Assembly (NCBI GenBank): GCA_003550325.1 | Contig: QKWP01000195.1 | Coordinates: 371,491-435,490 of the forward strand | Reading direction: 5' to 3' | From: Gigaspora rosea | Taxonomy: Eukaryota; Glomeromycota; Glomeromycetes; Diversisporales; Gigasporaceae | Length of the DNA: 64,000 nucleotides | Shown: piece after piece, positions 34,553 through 46,155 of the stretch | How positions within the stretch are numbered: position 1 is the stretch's first letter | Layout: each line of letters starts with the position of its first letter | The notes under the pieces: generated by a model | Databases searched by the model: none | What the model was told of the DNA's origin: nothing | Seen by the model: the letters and a program-made list of their open reading frames with translations, nothing else | Program-made: the position numbers and the translations under genes

Positions 34553-35935
34553 ATAGATAAGGACGAAAGCATTTCGGGTTCTAGAACCCGAAATTAAAAT
34601 TTGAAGACGAAATTGTTTTTGACCTATTTTACTTGAAAGACGAAATTATTTTGATACTTTTTTTGAATAGATTAAATTATAAGGAACATTTCTATATAAA
34701 TTTTATTTGTTCTTCCTTATAAAAAATTTTAATTTTCTCTAATGAAGAATCACTCTCTCTAATGATCCTCTGGACCAAAATTTTTCATAAACGCCGACCT
34801 ATGAAAATTTTGTAGTTAGTATTTTTATACATAACAAAAACTTTATCTAGAAGCAGCTTGGATATAGGACTTCAGATTGCATATGAGATGACTGAAATAG
34901 AGCTGAAAAAGATTTCTCCTTATGGGTTTGGTTTTCCAGGTGGAAGACTTTGTTATTATGGAAAATGTAGTAGAGCTAAAACTCCGGAGTTTTTTGTCAA
35001 AAGATGTAGAAGTTTAGACAGAAAAATACTTTTGGTTATCAATACTATTCTACAAAATGTAAAACTTACACTCTTTACAAGTTTTGGTGCCCTCGATATT
35101 TCTTCTTGTTTTTTTCGAAATTTTTGCCAAAAAGTGGAAAATCTAGCTTACCCCTCCAAAGATCGGCAATGTTTACTTCTCCCAATTTGGAAATGCGCCT
35201 ACTGAATCGGAGCCCAGTCATGAGTAAGTTTCGACGCCTGCGAAATAAACAATGAATAACATGTGAGAATGATCTGGAGAAAATACCGGAAAATTTTCTT
35301 TTCTTCTAAAAGTTTCTTTTAGCCGTAGTTTTTTTTTTTCTTTTTCTTTTCCTTTTTTTGATGTACATATAATATTTTGACAGATATGTTTTGTGCAGTA
35401 TTATATAATTTTTATATACTTTTTCTTCTGCCCTGTATGGCTTTTTATATTTTCTTTTGTTAGTTTACGTCATTAGCATAGAGTTTTTCTTCGTTTTTCT
35501 TATCATTCATTTTTATTATTTTTGTTATTTTTGGTTTTTCGTCTAGGTTTTGTAGCTATTCCCCCCCTTTTTTTTATTTCCTTTTGTTTCTCATTTTATT
35601 TGTTTTTCTTAAATGGTTGATTTATCCCCATCATTAATGCTAGGTGGGAGGGATTTGAAAGGAAATCCTCTATCGCTCTTTGACGTGGGCTGACAAAGTT
35701 TATATCTGCTTTATCCGTAAGGTGGTGCAACTGGTCACATGTAAGTGCTCTCGAAGTAACCACATGATGTCGAATTTTAGTTTTAAGTATCATATATTAA
35801 CGGACTATAAATAGTACTCAATACTGGTTTTAATAAAATATCGGCAAGACGTGTCAAAGAGTAAAAAAAAAAAAAGTTTCTCTAATGAAGACGAAATAGG
35901 CCTTTTTCAAAAATCAATTTCGGTGGCATCATTAC
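34553..35935. mobile_element. hAT-type element, 1383 bp, inserted in the GTGCAC repeat
   Basis: A perfect 8-bp duplication TGTGCACT lies at 34545-34552 and 35936-35943. The host repeat reads TGTGCACTTTAACG when uninterrupted, confirming the insertion. The terminal inverted repeats are weak (ATAGATAAGGACGAAAG versus inverted GTAATGATGCCACCGAAA). It contains an unidentified 115-codon frame (34858-35205), a long T-rich tract (35320-35600), and a minus frame at 35596-35793 with no known motif. Confidence 0.75.
34858..35205 (+). pseudogene. Unidentified frame inside a hAT-type element
   Basis: 115 codons starting at TTG (34858); its 3' part is homologous to the minus-strand frame at 15663-15932 (shared PSKD...P.W core). 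The N-terminal part has a Gly/Phe-rich stretch (YGFGFPGGRLCYYGKCSRAK) followed by a basic region. No catalytic motif is recognised. It is probably a remnant of an element-encoded or captured gene, since two dispersed copies share it. Confidence 0.35.
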
Positions 35936-37144
35936 TGTGCACTTTACCATTTTTGATTGGCCATAACCAAAAAATGTGATTTGTGTGTAGGAATTTCTAT
36001 CTATTTTGGAATTCTAAGCAGAAATTACATTATTACCGTGAACTACCGATTTTTTGTATTCTGACGACATTTTGAATTAATTTTATGATATTTTGAATAT
36101 ATTATTACGATCTATTACGATCTATTGAATTATTTGAATTAAAGTAGTTAAAGTTACTGATAAATATACATTTAAGTTCCTATTAATTAAAGTTATTTAA
36201 GTTCCTATTAAAGTTAAATATTTTGAGTTTCTAATTGTATAATTTCTTTAATTCATAATTACAAAATAATATATTATTCTGAAATCTATCTATTATTTAT
36301 CTATATCTATATCTATTTGCCTTCTTAAATATCTATCTTCTATCTGTATTATTTAATTTTGAGATTGTGCGCTTTAACATTTTTAATTGGTCGAATCTAG
36401 AAAATGTGAGCTGTGCGTGGGAAAACTGCAGAGTTTAATAGTTGGATTATGACAATTAATATTTTGGAAGATGTGTGAAAAAAACTAAAAATATGAAATC
36501 GGGTTATGATAATGCACTTTACCCAGGAATGGAGTGCATGGTTAAACGGCATGTGAAATATTTCTGCACAGATCCGTGAGATTTTCTATGATTATTTATA
36601 TATCTATTGTATGAGAGGTGTTTAACCAAACATCGCTTTAACAGGTTTTGTTTCAATAATAAAAAATATCATTTTTATTATCTTTCAAAATTACACTAAC
36701 TAAATTTGTTATAAGACTGTATTGGTATTTACTGAAAATAGATATAAATAGCAAATTTTAATATCTAAAACCTAATTGCTTATTAAAATTTAATTGAGCT
36801 TGCCAGGAAGCTATTTTTGGAGCATGATATCATATATTACGAATCTAAAATCAAAAAAAACTTTAGGTCTGTGTACTTTACCGTTTTTGATTGGCCATAT
36901 CAAAAAACTGTGAATAAAATTACTAATTAAAGCTGCTTTCTTAAATTACTATATTGCGACATTCTAAAATTACTTTTTTTTTAATATCATAATAAAAATA
37001 TCATATATTACTAATTTATGGGTTTTTGCTTTTCAGCCTATAACGATTCCCATTTAAAGCTGTAAAGATTGCAACATTTTGTTCATTTTTAATGATTATA
37101 TTATCATTATCATGTTTTGTAATCGGTCTATAAGTTATACCAAC
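35936..37144. other. Non-coding DNA with dispersed GTGCACTTTA repeats
   Basis: Three copies of the host repeat (35936, 36363, 36868) and one ACCCAGGAATGGAG MITE end (36530). No gene. Confidence 0.5.
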
Positions 37145-37950
37145 GTGAGTTTGGAGTTCATTTTAGTTGATTTTTCATTTTACGTTACATGAAATCTGAA
37201 AAATTCAGTCAGTCAGATTTTCATTTCGCATTACATCTGAAAACTTGGGTCGGTTGGTCAAAATTTTTTTTCCTTTTTTTTTTTAATAGAAATAATGTTC
37301 ACATCTAAAATTAGACTATGCAAAATTTGATTTTCATTTTGCATTATATGGAATCTAAAAACTCAGGTAAACTTGGGTTTGTCAGAGTTTTTTTTGTATT
37401 TTTTTTTTGTATTTTTTTTTAATTTATTGTAAATTAATAAAACAATGTTTAAATCTAAAATTAGGCACTCAAAGTTGATATTCATTTTTCGTTTTGCATT
37501 ATATGGAATCTGAAAACTTGGGTTGGTCAGTCAGATCTTATTTTATTTTATTTTTTTTAATATAATATAATGTAAACTATTCACATTTAAGATTAGGTCA
37601 TGCAAAGTTTGATTTTTCGTTTTGCATTGCATAGAAGCTGAAAACTTGGATAAACTTGGATCAGTTGGGGTTTTTTATTTTTATTTTTTTATTTATTTTT
37701 TATTTTTATTTTTTTTTAATTTACTGTAAATTAATAAAATCATATTTATATCTAAGATTAAGTATGCAAAGTTGATTTTTGTTTTGTATTACATGGAATC
37801 CAAAAACTTGGGTTGGTCAGTCAGATTTTTTTTTTAAATTTAATGTAACCAAAAAAATAATATTTACATTTAAGATTATGCTACACAAAGTTTATTTTTC
37901 GTTATGCATTATATGAAATCTAAACTTAGGTCAGTCAGTTGGATATGGTA
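37145..37950. repeat. Tandem array of a MITE-derived ~120-150 bp unit, left part
   Basis: About seven units, each with TTCACATCTAAGATTAGGC, GCAAAGTTGATTTTTCGTTT, TGCATTACATGGAATCTGAA, AACTTGGGTCAGTC, a long T-run and TTAATGTAAA. The core is the terminus of the GCAAAGTTGATTTTTCG MITE family. It continues at 40911-42079 beyond an inserted transposon. Confidence 0.85.
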
Positions 37951-38195
37951 TAAGGTAAGAATGCCTAATTTGATGCAGCTAATTTTATCAATAGCAAGTC
38001 GTTATAGAATTAGTATAAAAACGAGCAAGTTTTTGCTAAATTTGTATATTTTCAACTCAAAAAAAGTGTTTATTTAAAAATTTTTTTTTTAATGCAAAAA
38101 AAATTTTTTTCCTATTTTAGTATGTGGGTTTTTCAAAATCGAGATTATCTAGAGATCACCCTAATTTGATGCAACTACAATAAAAGGGAGTAATT

Positions 38196-39524
38196 TTACA
38201 TTTTATCTTTCCCAAGTTGCTTTAAATTCTTAATACATTGTTTTTCTGCCTTTATGTGTTCCGCATTTTCCTTTTTTTGACTCCGGGCTTTCTCCTTCTG
38301 TGCCTTTTCAGCCTCACGTACTGTCCGTTTTTGGATTGCCATTTCTTTTTTACGTTGTTTCTCGTTGGCGATCTCTTCTGCCTTCTCCTTCGCTTCCCTT
38401 AATTGTTCCAACGATCTTTCATTTGTTACAAGCTGGGCGAAAGGCATTGTTTTTCTCTTTTTCCGTTTTGGAGGTTCGGAGTCAGCTTGCTCTTTCCCAA
38501 TCACTGAATCTTTGGCTTGTAAATTACGAGGCAAAGGGTATTTAAGTATTAGTCGCAAAGGGCTTGTACCAAGGTTTTAAGGGTCTCAACCTCTTCTTCT
38601 AGTTGTTCAACTCTTTCATTTAGCAACTTAAGTTCCGACATTAGCTCTTTTTTTGTAGGATTAGCCTTGGTAAGGCATGTATGACGTTGAAAAGCTTCGA
38701 AGAAGACGATCGTGATGATGATTGTGATGAAGACAACGATTGTGAAGATGACGACGATTGTGAAGAAGACGGTTGTGGTGATGAGGAAGAAGGTAAAGAA
38801 GAAGAAGGTAAAGAGAAAGAAGAAGAAGAAGAAGAAGGTTGCTATTAAGGAATATAGGTACGTTCTGTTGCTAATAAGGGATCTAGATGGTCAGGGCCAA
38901 TTGCACTAGGGTTGAATGGCCAAATTCCTGTAGTTTTGAATGCATTGAATATTGCTATGGGCATATAAGTCGCAATATAGGATAGCCCCAACACTTTAGC
39001 AAATGTATGCTTTGTTACATGTTTACCATTGCTACTAATTCGAAGCTTTTCACACTCTTTATTATAGGACTTTTTTAATGTAGCAAACGGTAATTCAGCT
39101 AGCTGTAACACGTGAGTAGTATGAGGGGGGAGGGTATAAAGAGGGATATCGTTCTCGTAGCAAAATTAACACTAGTGTAATTGACATGACTTTTATGGCC
39201 ATCTAATATTAGCAACACAGGATGTACGGGCGGGACAGAACTATTAAAATGCTCGATATATTTCTGAAACAGGCTTTCTCGCATATATCCTGTCTCAGTG
39301 AATCCCATAACAGAACCTGCAGGGGCTCCACTTAGAAGACCTGGGATTATTTGTTTTCCCTTGAATATGAACAATGGTGGAATATATGTCACAGTGGCTG
39401 AAATGGTTGGGCATACAGAAATATGCTTGTGGGAGCTGCTATACGAAACCTGATGAACTTGGCGCGCTCCCTTTTTGGCTATAACTTTTTGAACTCTAGG
39501 TTCAATTATAAATCCCATTTCATC
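38196..39524 (-). pseudogene. pogo/Tigger-like (DDE_1) transposase, frameshifted
   Basis: Read 5' to 3' on the minus strand. DEMGF at 39524-39510 carries the first catalytic Asp, preceded by TTTTTTCCTAG, a likely intron acceptor. Then a clear DDE_1 core follows: TYIPPLFIFKGKQIIPG and LLILDGHKSHVN (second Asp). At about 39165-39170 the frame shifts; in the new frame THVLQLAELPFATLKKSYN gives the third acidic position, and TGIWPFNP is typical of this family. A Ser-rich and coiled-coil, Lys/Glu-rich tail follows in further frames, including 38558-38196. The DNA-binding N-terminus would lie in the N gap. At least two frameshifts and stops make it non-functional. This family cuts at TA sites. Confidence 0.85.
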
Positions 39525-39572
39525 CTAGGAAAAAATAAATAAAATAAAACAAAAAAAAAAAGAAAAAAAAAA

Positions 39573-40347
39573 NNNNNNNNNNNNNNNNNNNNNNNNNNNN
39601 NNNNNNNNNNNNNNNNNNNNNNNNNNNNNNNNNNNNNNNNNNNNNNNNNNNNNNNNNNNNNNNNNNNNNNNNNNNNNNNNNNNNNNNNNNNNNNNNNNNN
39701 NNNNNNNNNNNNNNNNNNNNNNNNNNNNNNNNNNNNNNNNNNNNNNNNNNNNNNNNNNNNNNNNNNNNNNNNNNNNNNNNNNNNNNNNNNNNNNNNNNNN
39801 NNNNNNNNNNNNNNNNNNNNNNNNNNNNNNNNNNNNNNNNNNNNNNNNNNNNNNNNNNNNNNNNNNNNNNNNNNNNNNNNNNNNNNNNNNNNNNNNNNNN
39901 NNNNNNNNNNNNNNNNNNNNNNNNNNNNNNNNNNNNNNNNNNNNNNNNNNNNNNNNNNNNNNNNNNNNNNNNNNNNNNNNNNNNNNNNNNNNNNNNNNNN
40001 NNNNNNNNNNNNNNNNNNNNNNNNNNNNNNNNNNNNNNNNNNNNNNNNNNNNNNNNNNNNNNNNNNNNNNNNNNNNNNNNNNNNNNNNNNNNNNNNNNNN
40101 NNNNNNNNNNNNNNNNNNNNNNNNNNNNNNNNNNNNNNNNNNNNNNNNNNNNNNNNNNNNNNNNNNNNNNNNNNNNNNNNNNNNNNNNNNNNNNNNNNNN
40201 NNNNNNNNNNNNNNNNNNNNNNNNNNNNNNNNNNNNNNNNNNNNNNNNNNNNNNNNNNNNNNNNNNNNNNNNNNNNNNNNNNNNNNNNNNNNNNNNNNNN
40301 NNNNNNNNNNNNNNNNNNNNNNNNNNNNNNNNNNNNNNNNNNNNNNN
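39573..40347. other. Assembly gap (775 N)
   Basis: A run of N inside the pogo-like transposon. The open frame apparently crossing it is an artefact. The real length of the gap is unknown. Confidence 0.99.
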
Positions 40348-40499
40348 GCGAAATTTAGTGCCGTTTAAACATGAATACATACTTATTAAACAAAAAATAG
40401 TTCAATCGATACAATTTTAAAAGGATTTTTGATTGAATTACTTTGACAAATATATTAATATCAGTTTATTTGGTTTGAAAAGCTAATTTAATGTGTTGC

Positions 40500-40890
40500 A
40501 ACTATTTTTGCCAAGTGAGAAAATCAATGCAAATCAATGCAGATCAAATAAATAGTGATATTTTGTGTTTATGTAATCGGATTTGTGTGCTTTTGGTACC
40601 GTTCGACTCGTCTTAATGAGACGAGTCGAATGGCACCAAAATCACACAAATCTGATCAATAGAGTGCGAGAAATCGTAACTGCGTCAATTCTTCTTGTTA
40701 ACACACCAAATAATAAAATTAATTTAGATCATTTAAATAGCAATATCTTGCGTTCCAGTGATTGGATTCACGTGATTTTGGTACTATTCGACTTGTCTCA
40801 ACAAGACGAATCAGATGGTACCAAAATCATGTGAATCTGATCCTGGAACATAAGATATCGTAACTGTGTCAATTTAGGAACTGTGTCAAT
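40500..40890. repeat. Two tandem ~183-bp units, each with a long hairpin
   Basis: Unit 1 has arms GGATTTGTGTGCTTTTGGTA...GACTCGTCT around a TTAATG loop (40579-40653). Unit 2 has the same plan (40763-40836). Between them GCGTCAATTC, AAATAATAAAATTAATTTAG and related phrases also repeat. This is the subterminal region of the pogo-like element; such repeats may bind the transposase. Confidence 0.75.
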
Positions 40891-40910
40891 TTAGGAATAC
40901 CTACCTTAAG

Positions 40911-42079
40911 TTATATTTTATTATATTTTATTTTTTTATAATGTTTACATCTAAGATTAGACCACGCAAAGTTTGATTTTTTGTTTTGCATTTATATGAA
41001 ATCTGAAAACTTGGGTAAACTTGGATCTGTCAGAGGTTTTTTCTTTTTTTTTTTAATTTACTGTAAATTAATAGGATAATGTTTACATCTAAGATTAAGC
41101 ACGCAAAGTTAATTTTGTTTTGCGTTATGCAAAATCTGAGAACTTGGGTTGGTCAATCAGATTTTTTTTTTAATTTAATGTAAACCAAAAGAATAATGTT
41201 CACATCCAAGATTAGGACATGCAAAGTTTGATTTTTAATTTTGCATTACATGGAATTGAAAACTTGGGTAAACTTAGGATTGTCGAAGGGGGTTTTTTTT
41301 GTTTTTAATTTTTGTAAATTAATAGAATAATGGTTACATCTAAAGATAAGGCACCAAAATAATTTTCGTTTTATATTACATGGAACCTGAAACTTGGGTC
41401 AGTCGATTGGATTTTTTTTCTTTAATTTAATGTAAACCAAAGAAATAATGTTTACATCTAAGATTAGCCATGCAAAGTTTGATTTTTCATTTTGTATTAC
41501 ATGGAATTTGAAAACTTGGGTCTGTTTGAGGGTGATTTTTGTTTGTTTTTTTTTTTTTACTATAAGTTAATAGAATAATATTTACATCTAAATTAGACAT
41601 GCAATGTTGATTTTTGTTTTGCATTACATGGAATCTAAAAATTGGTTGGTCGGATATTTTTTTTTATTTTTAATTTTTTTTTAATTTAATGACCGGTAAA
41701 CCAAAAGAATATTTACATTTAAGATTAGGACACTCAAAGTTGATTTTTCATTATGCATTACATAGAATCTAAAATTTAGGTCAGTTGGATATAGTATTTT
41801 TTTTTATTATTTTTTATAATGTTCACATCTAAGATTAAGCTATGCAAAGTTAATTTTTCATTTTGCATTACATGGAATATGAAAACTTGGGTCAGTTGGT
41901 TGGTTTTTTTTTTTTTAATTTACTATAAATCAATAGAATAATATTTACATTTAAGATTAGGCCATGCGGGGTTGTCAGCCAGTTGGATTTTTTCTTATTT
42001 TATTTCTTTTATTTTTTTTTATTTTTTTTTATTCTATTTTTTTATTATTATTTTATTTTTTTTATAATATTCACATCTA
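40911..42079. repeat. Tandem array of a MITE-derived unit, right part
   Basis: About nine units of the same phrase set as 37145-37950 (AAGATTAGGCCATGCAAAGT, TTGCATTACATGGAATCTGA, AACTTGGGTCAGT, T-run). Spacing is about 115-140 bp because the T-runs vary. A 112-codon frame starting at 41983 is T-run artefact. Confidence 0.85.
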
Positions 42080-42322
42080 AATTTTGGTCACACAAAGCTA
42101 ATTGTTCATTTTGCATAAATAGTGTTCCAAAATTCCAGTCAGCAGGTCAGTTTTTTTATTTTAATCTATTGCAAATTAATAAGCTCATGTTTACACATAA
42201 GGCTACGCAAATAGCAAAAATGGAAAATTGGCACAATATGAATTTTATTAAAAATTTTTTTTTTGGAAAAAATGGATCGGTGATTTATGCAAACCGAAAA
42301 ATTAACTTTCGTAGACTTTAGA
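42080..42322. mobile_element. MITE, GCAAAGTTAATTTTTCG family, partial
   Basis: Left TTTGGTCACACAAAGCTAAT, right ...CCGAAAAATTAACTTTCGTA. It adjoins the tandem array and may be a boundary unit. Confidence 0.6.
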
Positions 42323-42600
42323 CTATAGTTGCCACCCAAATTCCAAACTATTATAGTTTGGGTTTGTCCGTCCCAAATTCCAAACTCTGGTCAAACTAAT
42401 TTCTCAAAAACTTTGTTAATAATTCTTATTTAAACAATTGATATATATTCTTATATCTATATATTATTGCAAAATATTAAGATTATTTGTTTGATTTAAT
42501 TTTCTGTAAATAACAATTGTTTTTTTTTGAGTTTTGAGTTTGTCCGGTTTGTCCGGCAAGTATACTTTAAAAACACATAGTTTGATTTTTAATTTTGCAT

Positions 42601-42930
42601 TAGGCCACGCAAAGTTAAATTTCGTTTTGCACAACCTCTGACCCAATATTTCCAAAAATTTTTTTTAATGCCAATTATTCCATTTTTACCATTTAATTTT
42701 TCTTCGTTGACCTTAATTTTCCAGAATTACCCGATAGGTCTGATAAAAAAAAAATTTTGATTCCATGTTATGAAAACCAAAGAAATAACCTTGCGAAACC
42801 TTAGATATGAATATGAATTAATTTAGCCATGCAAAGTTTTTTTTTTTTTAAAAAAAAAAATCAGACCCTCCGACCGGAATTTTGAAACACCAGGTTATGC
42901 AAAACGAAAAATTAACTTTGCGTGTCCTTA
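42601..42930. mobile_element. MITE, GGCCACGCAAAGTTAA family
   Basis: Left end TAGGCCACGCAAAGTTAAAT and right end ...AATTAACTTTGCGTGTCCTTA are inverted, with an internal terminus near 42800 and an inner GCAAAG at 42835 followed by a T-run/A-run hairpin. It has the same architecture as 29985-30360. Confidence 0.75.
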
Positions 42931-43012
42931 CATGGAAACTGAAAACTTGGGTAGGTCAGTTTTTTTTTAATTTACTGTGAATTAATGGAATAATCGCAAT
43001 TCTGTATAAGAT

Positions 43013-43034
43013 GGGTGGCGCGAAAGCGCCACCC
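43013..43034. other. Perfect 9-bp stem with GAAA tetraloop
   Basis: GGGTGGCGC, GAAA, GCGCCACCC. A GNRA loop on a GC-rich stem stands out in DNA of very low GC. TTCGAA follows, but no tRNA fold can be completed around it. The function is unknown. Confidence 0.6.
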
Positions 43035-43305
43035 TTCGAACTAGTGATTCATAAAATTTTACTAATTAACTCTAACTTACCAGTAATTCACTAAGTAAAC
43101 TTGTCAGCACCAAAAAATAAATATAAGTATATTCAGACTCAGACAAGTGTGTATAAAATTTAGAGTCTGAGTCTGGTCCGATCCTGGACCAGACCTGAAC
43201 CGGACCTATTCTGATCCAGGCCGGACCTAATCATTTGTTGTTTAAGCCCCCCCCAAAAAAATTTTGAACTTGTTATGTTAAACAAAGAATTAAATTGGAG
43301 TGGCC

Positions 43306-43902
43306 TATCATTTGATTCAGCCGGCATTAAATTAATTTTGACCACGACTAATATAATTTATGCAATTAAACGGTACAAAAAAATAAATATTTAGGGTTTC
43401 AAAATAAGTAGGAATTTTACGTACTACGTTGAATTATAAATCGGAAAAATAAAATAAAATAAACTCTGATTTTAATTTAAATCCCTAATTGAGAGTGTAC
43501 TATAATATATATGCTGTACCCCGGTGACCAATTCGAAATCGGGCTGCCCCAGATAAGAATTTGTAGCAGAATTAGGACTTTAGGTGACTTTAGGGTTAGG
43601 GTTAGGGCTAGTGTTAGAAGTAAGATTAGGCCAGATTCCAAATTAGGACAAATTCCAAATCCGGGTACAAAAATATATGTTGTAAGTGGAAACGGAATTT
43701 AAGTGAGATTTATATATAAAGCCCCATTTTTGGTTAATTCATCATATATACATAACTCTAATTAACTAGGAAATTCCAAATCCACTTAAATTCCATACCC
43801 ACTTATGACATGTACAGTAATAATGTAGGAAACCTTTTATTGCTTGGTCACCAATACTGCTAAACTAGAAATTATTCTAGCCAAGTATCATGTATTTTTT
43901 AT
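43306..43902. repeat. Duplicated segment, copy of 5930-6310, with ~240-bp insertion
   Basis: Matches 5930-6155 and 6160-6310; 43504-43740 is absent from the 5-kb copy. The inserted part contains TTTAGGGTTAGGGTTAGGG near 43588 and is richer in GC. It adjoins the 3' flank of P450 copy B. Confidence 0.75.
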
Positions 43903-46155
43903 AATGATAAATATAGCATGATCGTTTATTAAAACTTTGAATAACTTTTATTTTTTATTACTATATAAAGTTGTTTAGTAAAATAGTAATAAGTAAAAAA
44001 TTCAAATTAGTTCAATAATAAAAATATATAATTAACTAGAAATATTCAACAATCTGTAAATTTCAGTTAATTAAATTAATAAGGATAAAATCAATTTACA
44101 ACATTTTGATGTGGTTAATTAACCTGGTTTTAAAGACAAGAATATTATTTATACGAAAATAACAGCTATTTTATTAAAGAAAAGATTTAATAATCCACTT
44201 TTGAAACAAATAAATCAATTCCGGGGATGGGCTTAGAGAATCCAAAAAGTTTCTTTTTAAAAGTAAAACCTTCCACTAATCTAAATTCCAAATTCCTAAT
44301 AATCACAGATAAGATAGATTTAAGTTCCAAATGTGCTATTTTCAATCCTATACAAGTTTTTGGGCCAACATTAAAAGGTAAGAAATGAGTATTTGATATT
44401 TTTGATTTTATTTCCGGATCAAGCCACCGAGATGGGTTAAAATTTTCGGCGTCATCACCCCAAATTGAAGGGTCATGATGGATCGCGTATATAGAAATCG
44501 TCAATAACGTATCCTAAAACAAAAAAAATTTAAAGTTTTATACTATATTTATATTAAATAAATTGAATTATGAAAAACTATTAGTAAATACCTTTGGAAT
44601 AACGTAACCGTTCATAATCTCATCTTTTAAATTATAACGACGGATTTCAGGCACTTTTAAGTCACAAATAAAGAGTAGAATAAGTCAGAGACAAATAAGT
44701 TAAATAATTGAATTTCAAAAATATTGAGTATACCCGGGGGAACGATCCTTAAAGTTTCTTTAAAGATACATTCTAAATATTTCAATTTGTCAATTTCATC
44801 AATAGTCGGAAAATGATTACGATCAGTAAATACGTCAAGTACTTCTTTACGAAGACGATCCTGAATATCAGGATATTTTGCGAGAAAGTATAATGCCCAA
44901 GATAGTGCAACACTAGTTGTTTCGTGTCCAGCTGCGAGTAATAACATAACCTTGAAATTTGATAAATTTAGAAATTAAATAGATTTAATAAAATCATACA
45001 GTACATATAATTTAAATAAATTTCTTACCTGACCAACTAATTCCTCATGAGTTAATTGTTCATAAACAGGTAAGCTCTCATTTTCTTTTACTAATAAAGA
45101 CAATAAATCTTTTCCTCGAACAGGTGCATTTTTTTGCTCAGCAATTAGTTTCTCAGAAATATTATTGATAATTTTAATAGAATCATATAATTCGTTATTA
45201 TAAGTAATTGGAAGTTTCATGAAAAACGGTAGGATGTTGGAAAAAGCCACGAATAAGGGCGAAACATTTCGATCAAATAATTTTCTATATGCTTTAGCTA
45301 ATTCAGAATCTGAAGTAGTAGAATTGAATTCGTAATTAAACCCTATTAAATATGAAATTATGATTACAACTATGATTAGAATTAAAATTGTAAGATCTAA
45401 CGTGCAGAGGAATACATACTACATACCAACAAGGCCAATAACATCTAAAGTTATCTTTTGAATTATTGCAGTGATAGTAATTCTTTCCTCTTTCTTATTC
45501 CCAATTTGTTTGATCCAGATATCTTTTACTTTATGACCAGCTTGAACAAATGTTGGAACCATTTCCTGAAATTGTAATAATTAAATATAATTGTAATGAT
45601 TAATTTTCTAACAGTTATAACATTGATGATTGTAAAAAGAATACCTTGACATTAGCAAAAGCGAATGAAGGATTCATCATCTTTCTTTGTCGTTTATGTG
45701 AATCTCCTTCAGCAACTAAAATACTACCACCAAAAAATTTCTCTGTCACAGCTCTGCCTGCGAAAAACCTTGGATAATCATAAGAATGATTTACCAGTAC
45801 TTGTTGGACAAGTTTTGGATCGGAATCGATATATGAGGTTTGTTAAATAAGTCATGATACCTAGCTATCCCACCATATTTTTTTGCTAAGTAATCATGAA
45901 CATCACCTACTTCTTGATTTAAAAATGAGGCAAAATGTCCAAGAATAAAATTATTATTAACAGGTGGACCAGGAATTTTATGTAATGGTGATAAATATAA
46001 AGGATAAATATAACACTTGTATAAGACGTAACCAACAAACGAAAAAGCTACAATTAAATAATAATTCATTTTATAATATGAGAATTGATATGAATACACT
46101 GAAGAATGCTAATTTGAGTTCATGTAAGAGTCATATCTTTTTCTCATCGTTTATA
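43903..46155. repeat. Segmental duplication unit B (P450 copy B)
   Basis: Paralogous to 19489-21725 over its whole length. The five introns are 79, 84, 78, 80 and 78 nt against 82, 83, 78, 81 and 79 nt in copy A. Confidence 0.9.
44187..46069 (-). pseudogene. Cytochrome P450 copy B, broken by one base in exon 1
   Basis: Exons: 46069-45645, 45565-45427, 45342-45029, 44950-44734, 44653-44592, 44513-44187. Exons 2-6 have exactly the lengths of copy A (139, 314, 217, 62, 327 nt). Exon 1 is 425 nt, one short, because one A of the AAA at the site of 45824-45825 is missing, which shifts the frame after PHISI. All family motifs remain: AGHETT, ETLR, FNPSRW and haem loop FNVGPKTCIG. Substitutions near the end of exon 1 change a whole stretch (FAGRAVTEKFFGG versus IPNRTMAKKFFGG), a plausible substrate-recognition region. 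The gene is either very recently dead or intact with a sequencing error at a homopolymer. A start at 46099 would add 10 residues. Confidence 0.88.

Larger units (their letters stand above)
37951..40909. mobile_element. pogo/Tigger-like DNA transposon, decayed, with assembly gap
   Basis: The left end TAAGGTAAGAATGCCTAATT and inverted right end TTAAGGTAGGTATTCCTAAA are matching terminal repeats. The flanks (left GTTGGATATGGTA, right TATATTTTATT) join to the array phrase GTTGGATATAGTATTTTT seen intact near 41782, so the insertion point is verified. It carries a minus-strand transposase pseudogene and paired hairpins near its right end. About a quarter of the element is hidden by N. Confidence 0.75.

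Noticed and set aside
38712..38909. Plus-strand MKKKVKKKK-type frame
   Set aside because: It is the antisense of the Ser-rich (TCTTC) tail region of the pogo-like transposase.
39520..40380. 286-codon frame on the minus strand
   Set aside because: It is almost entirely N; only about 11 codons of real sequence lie at one end.
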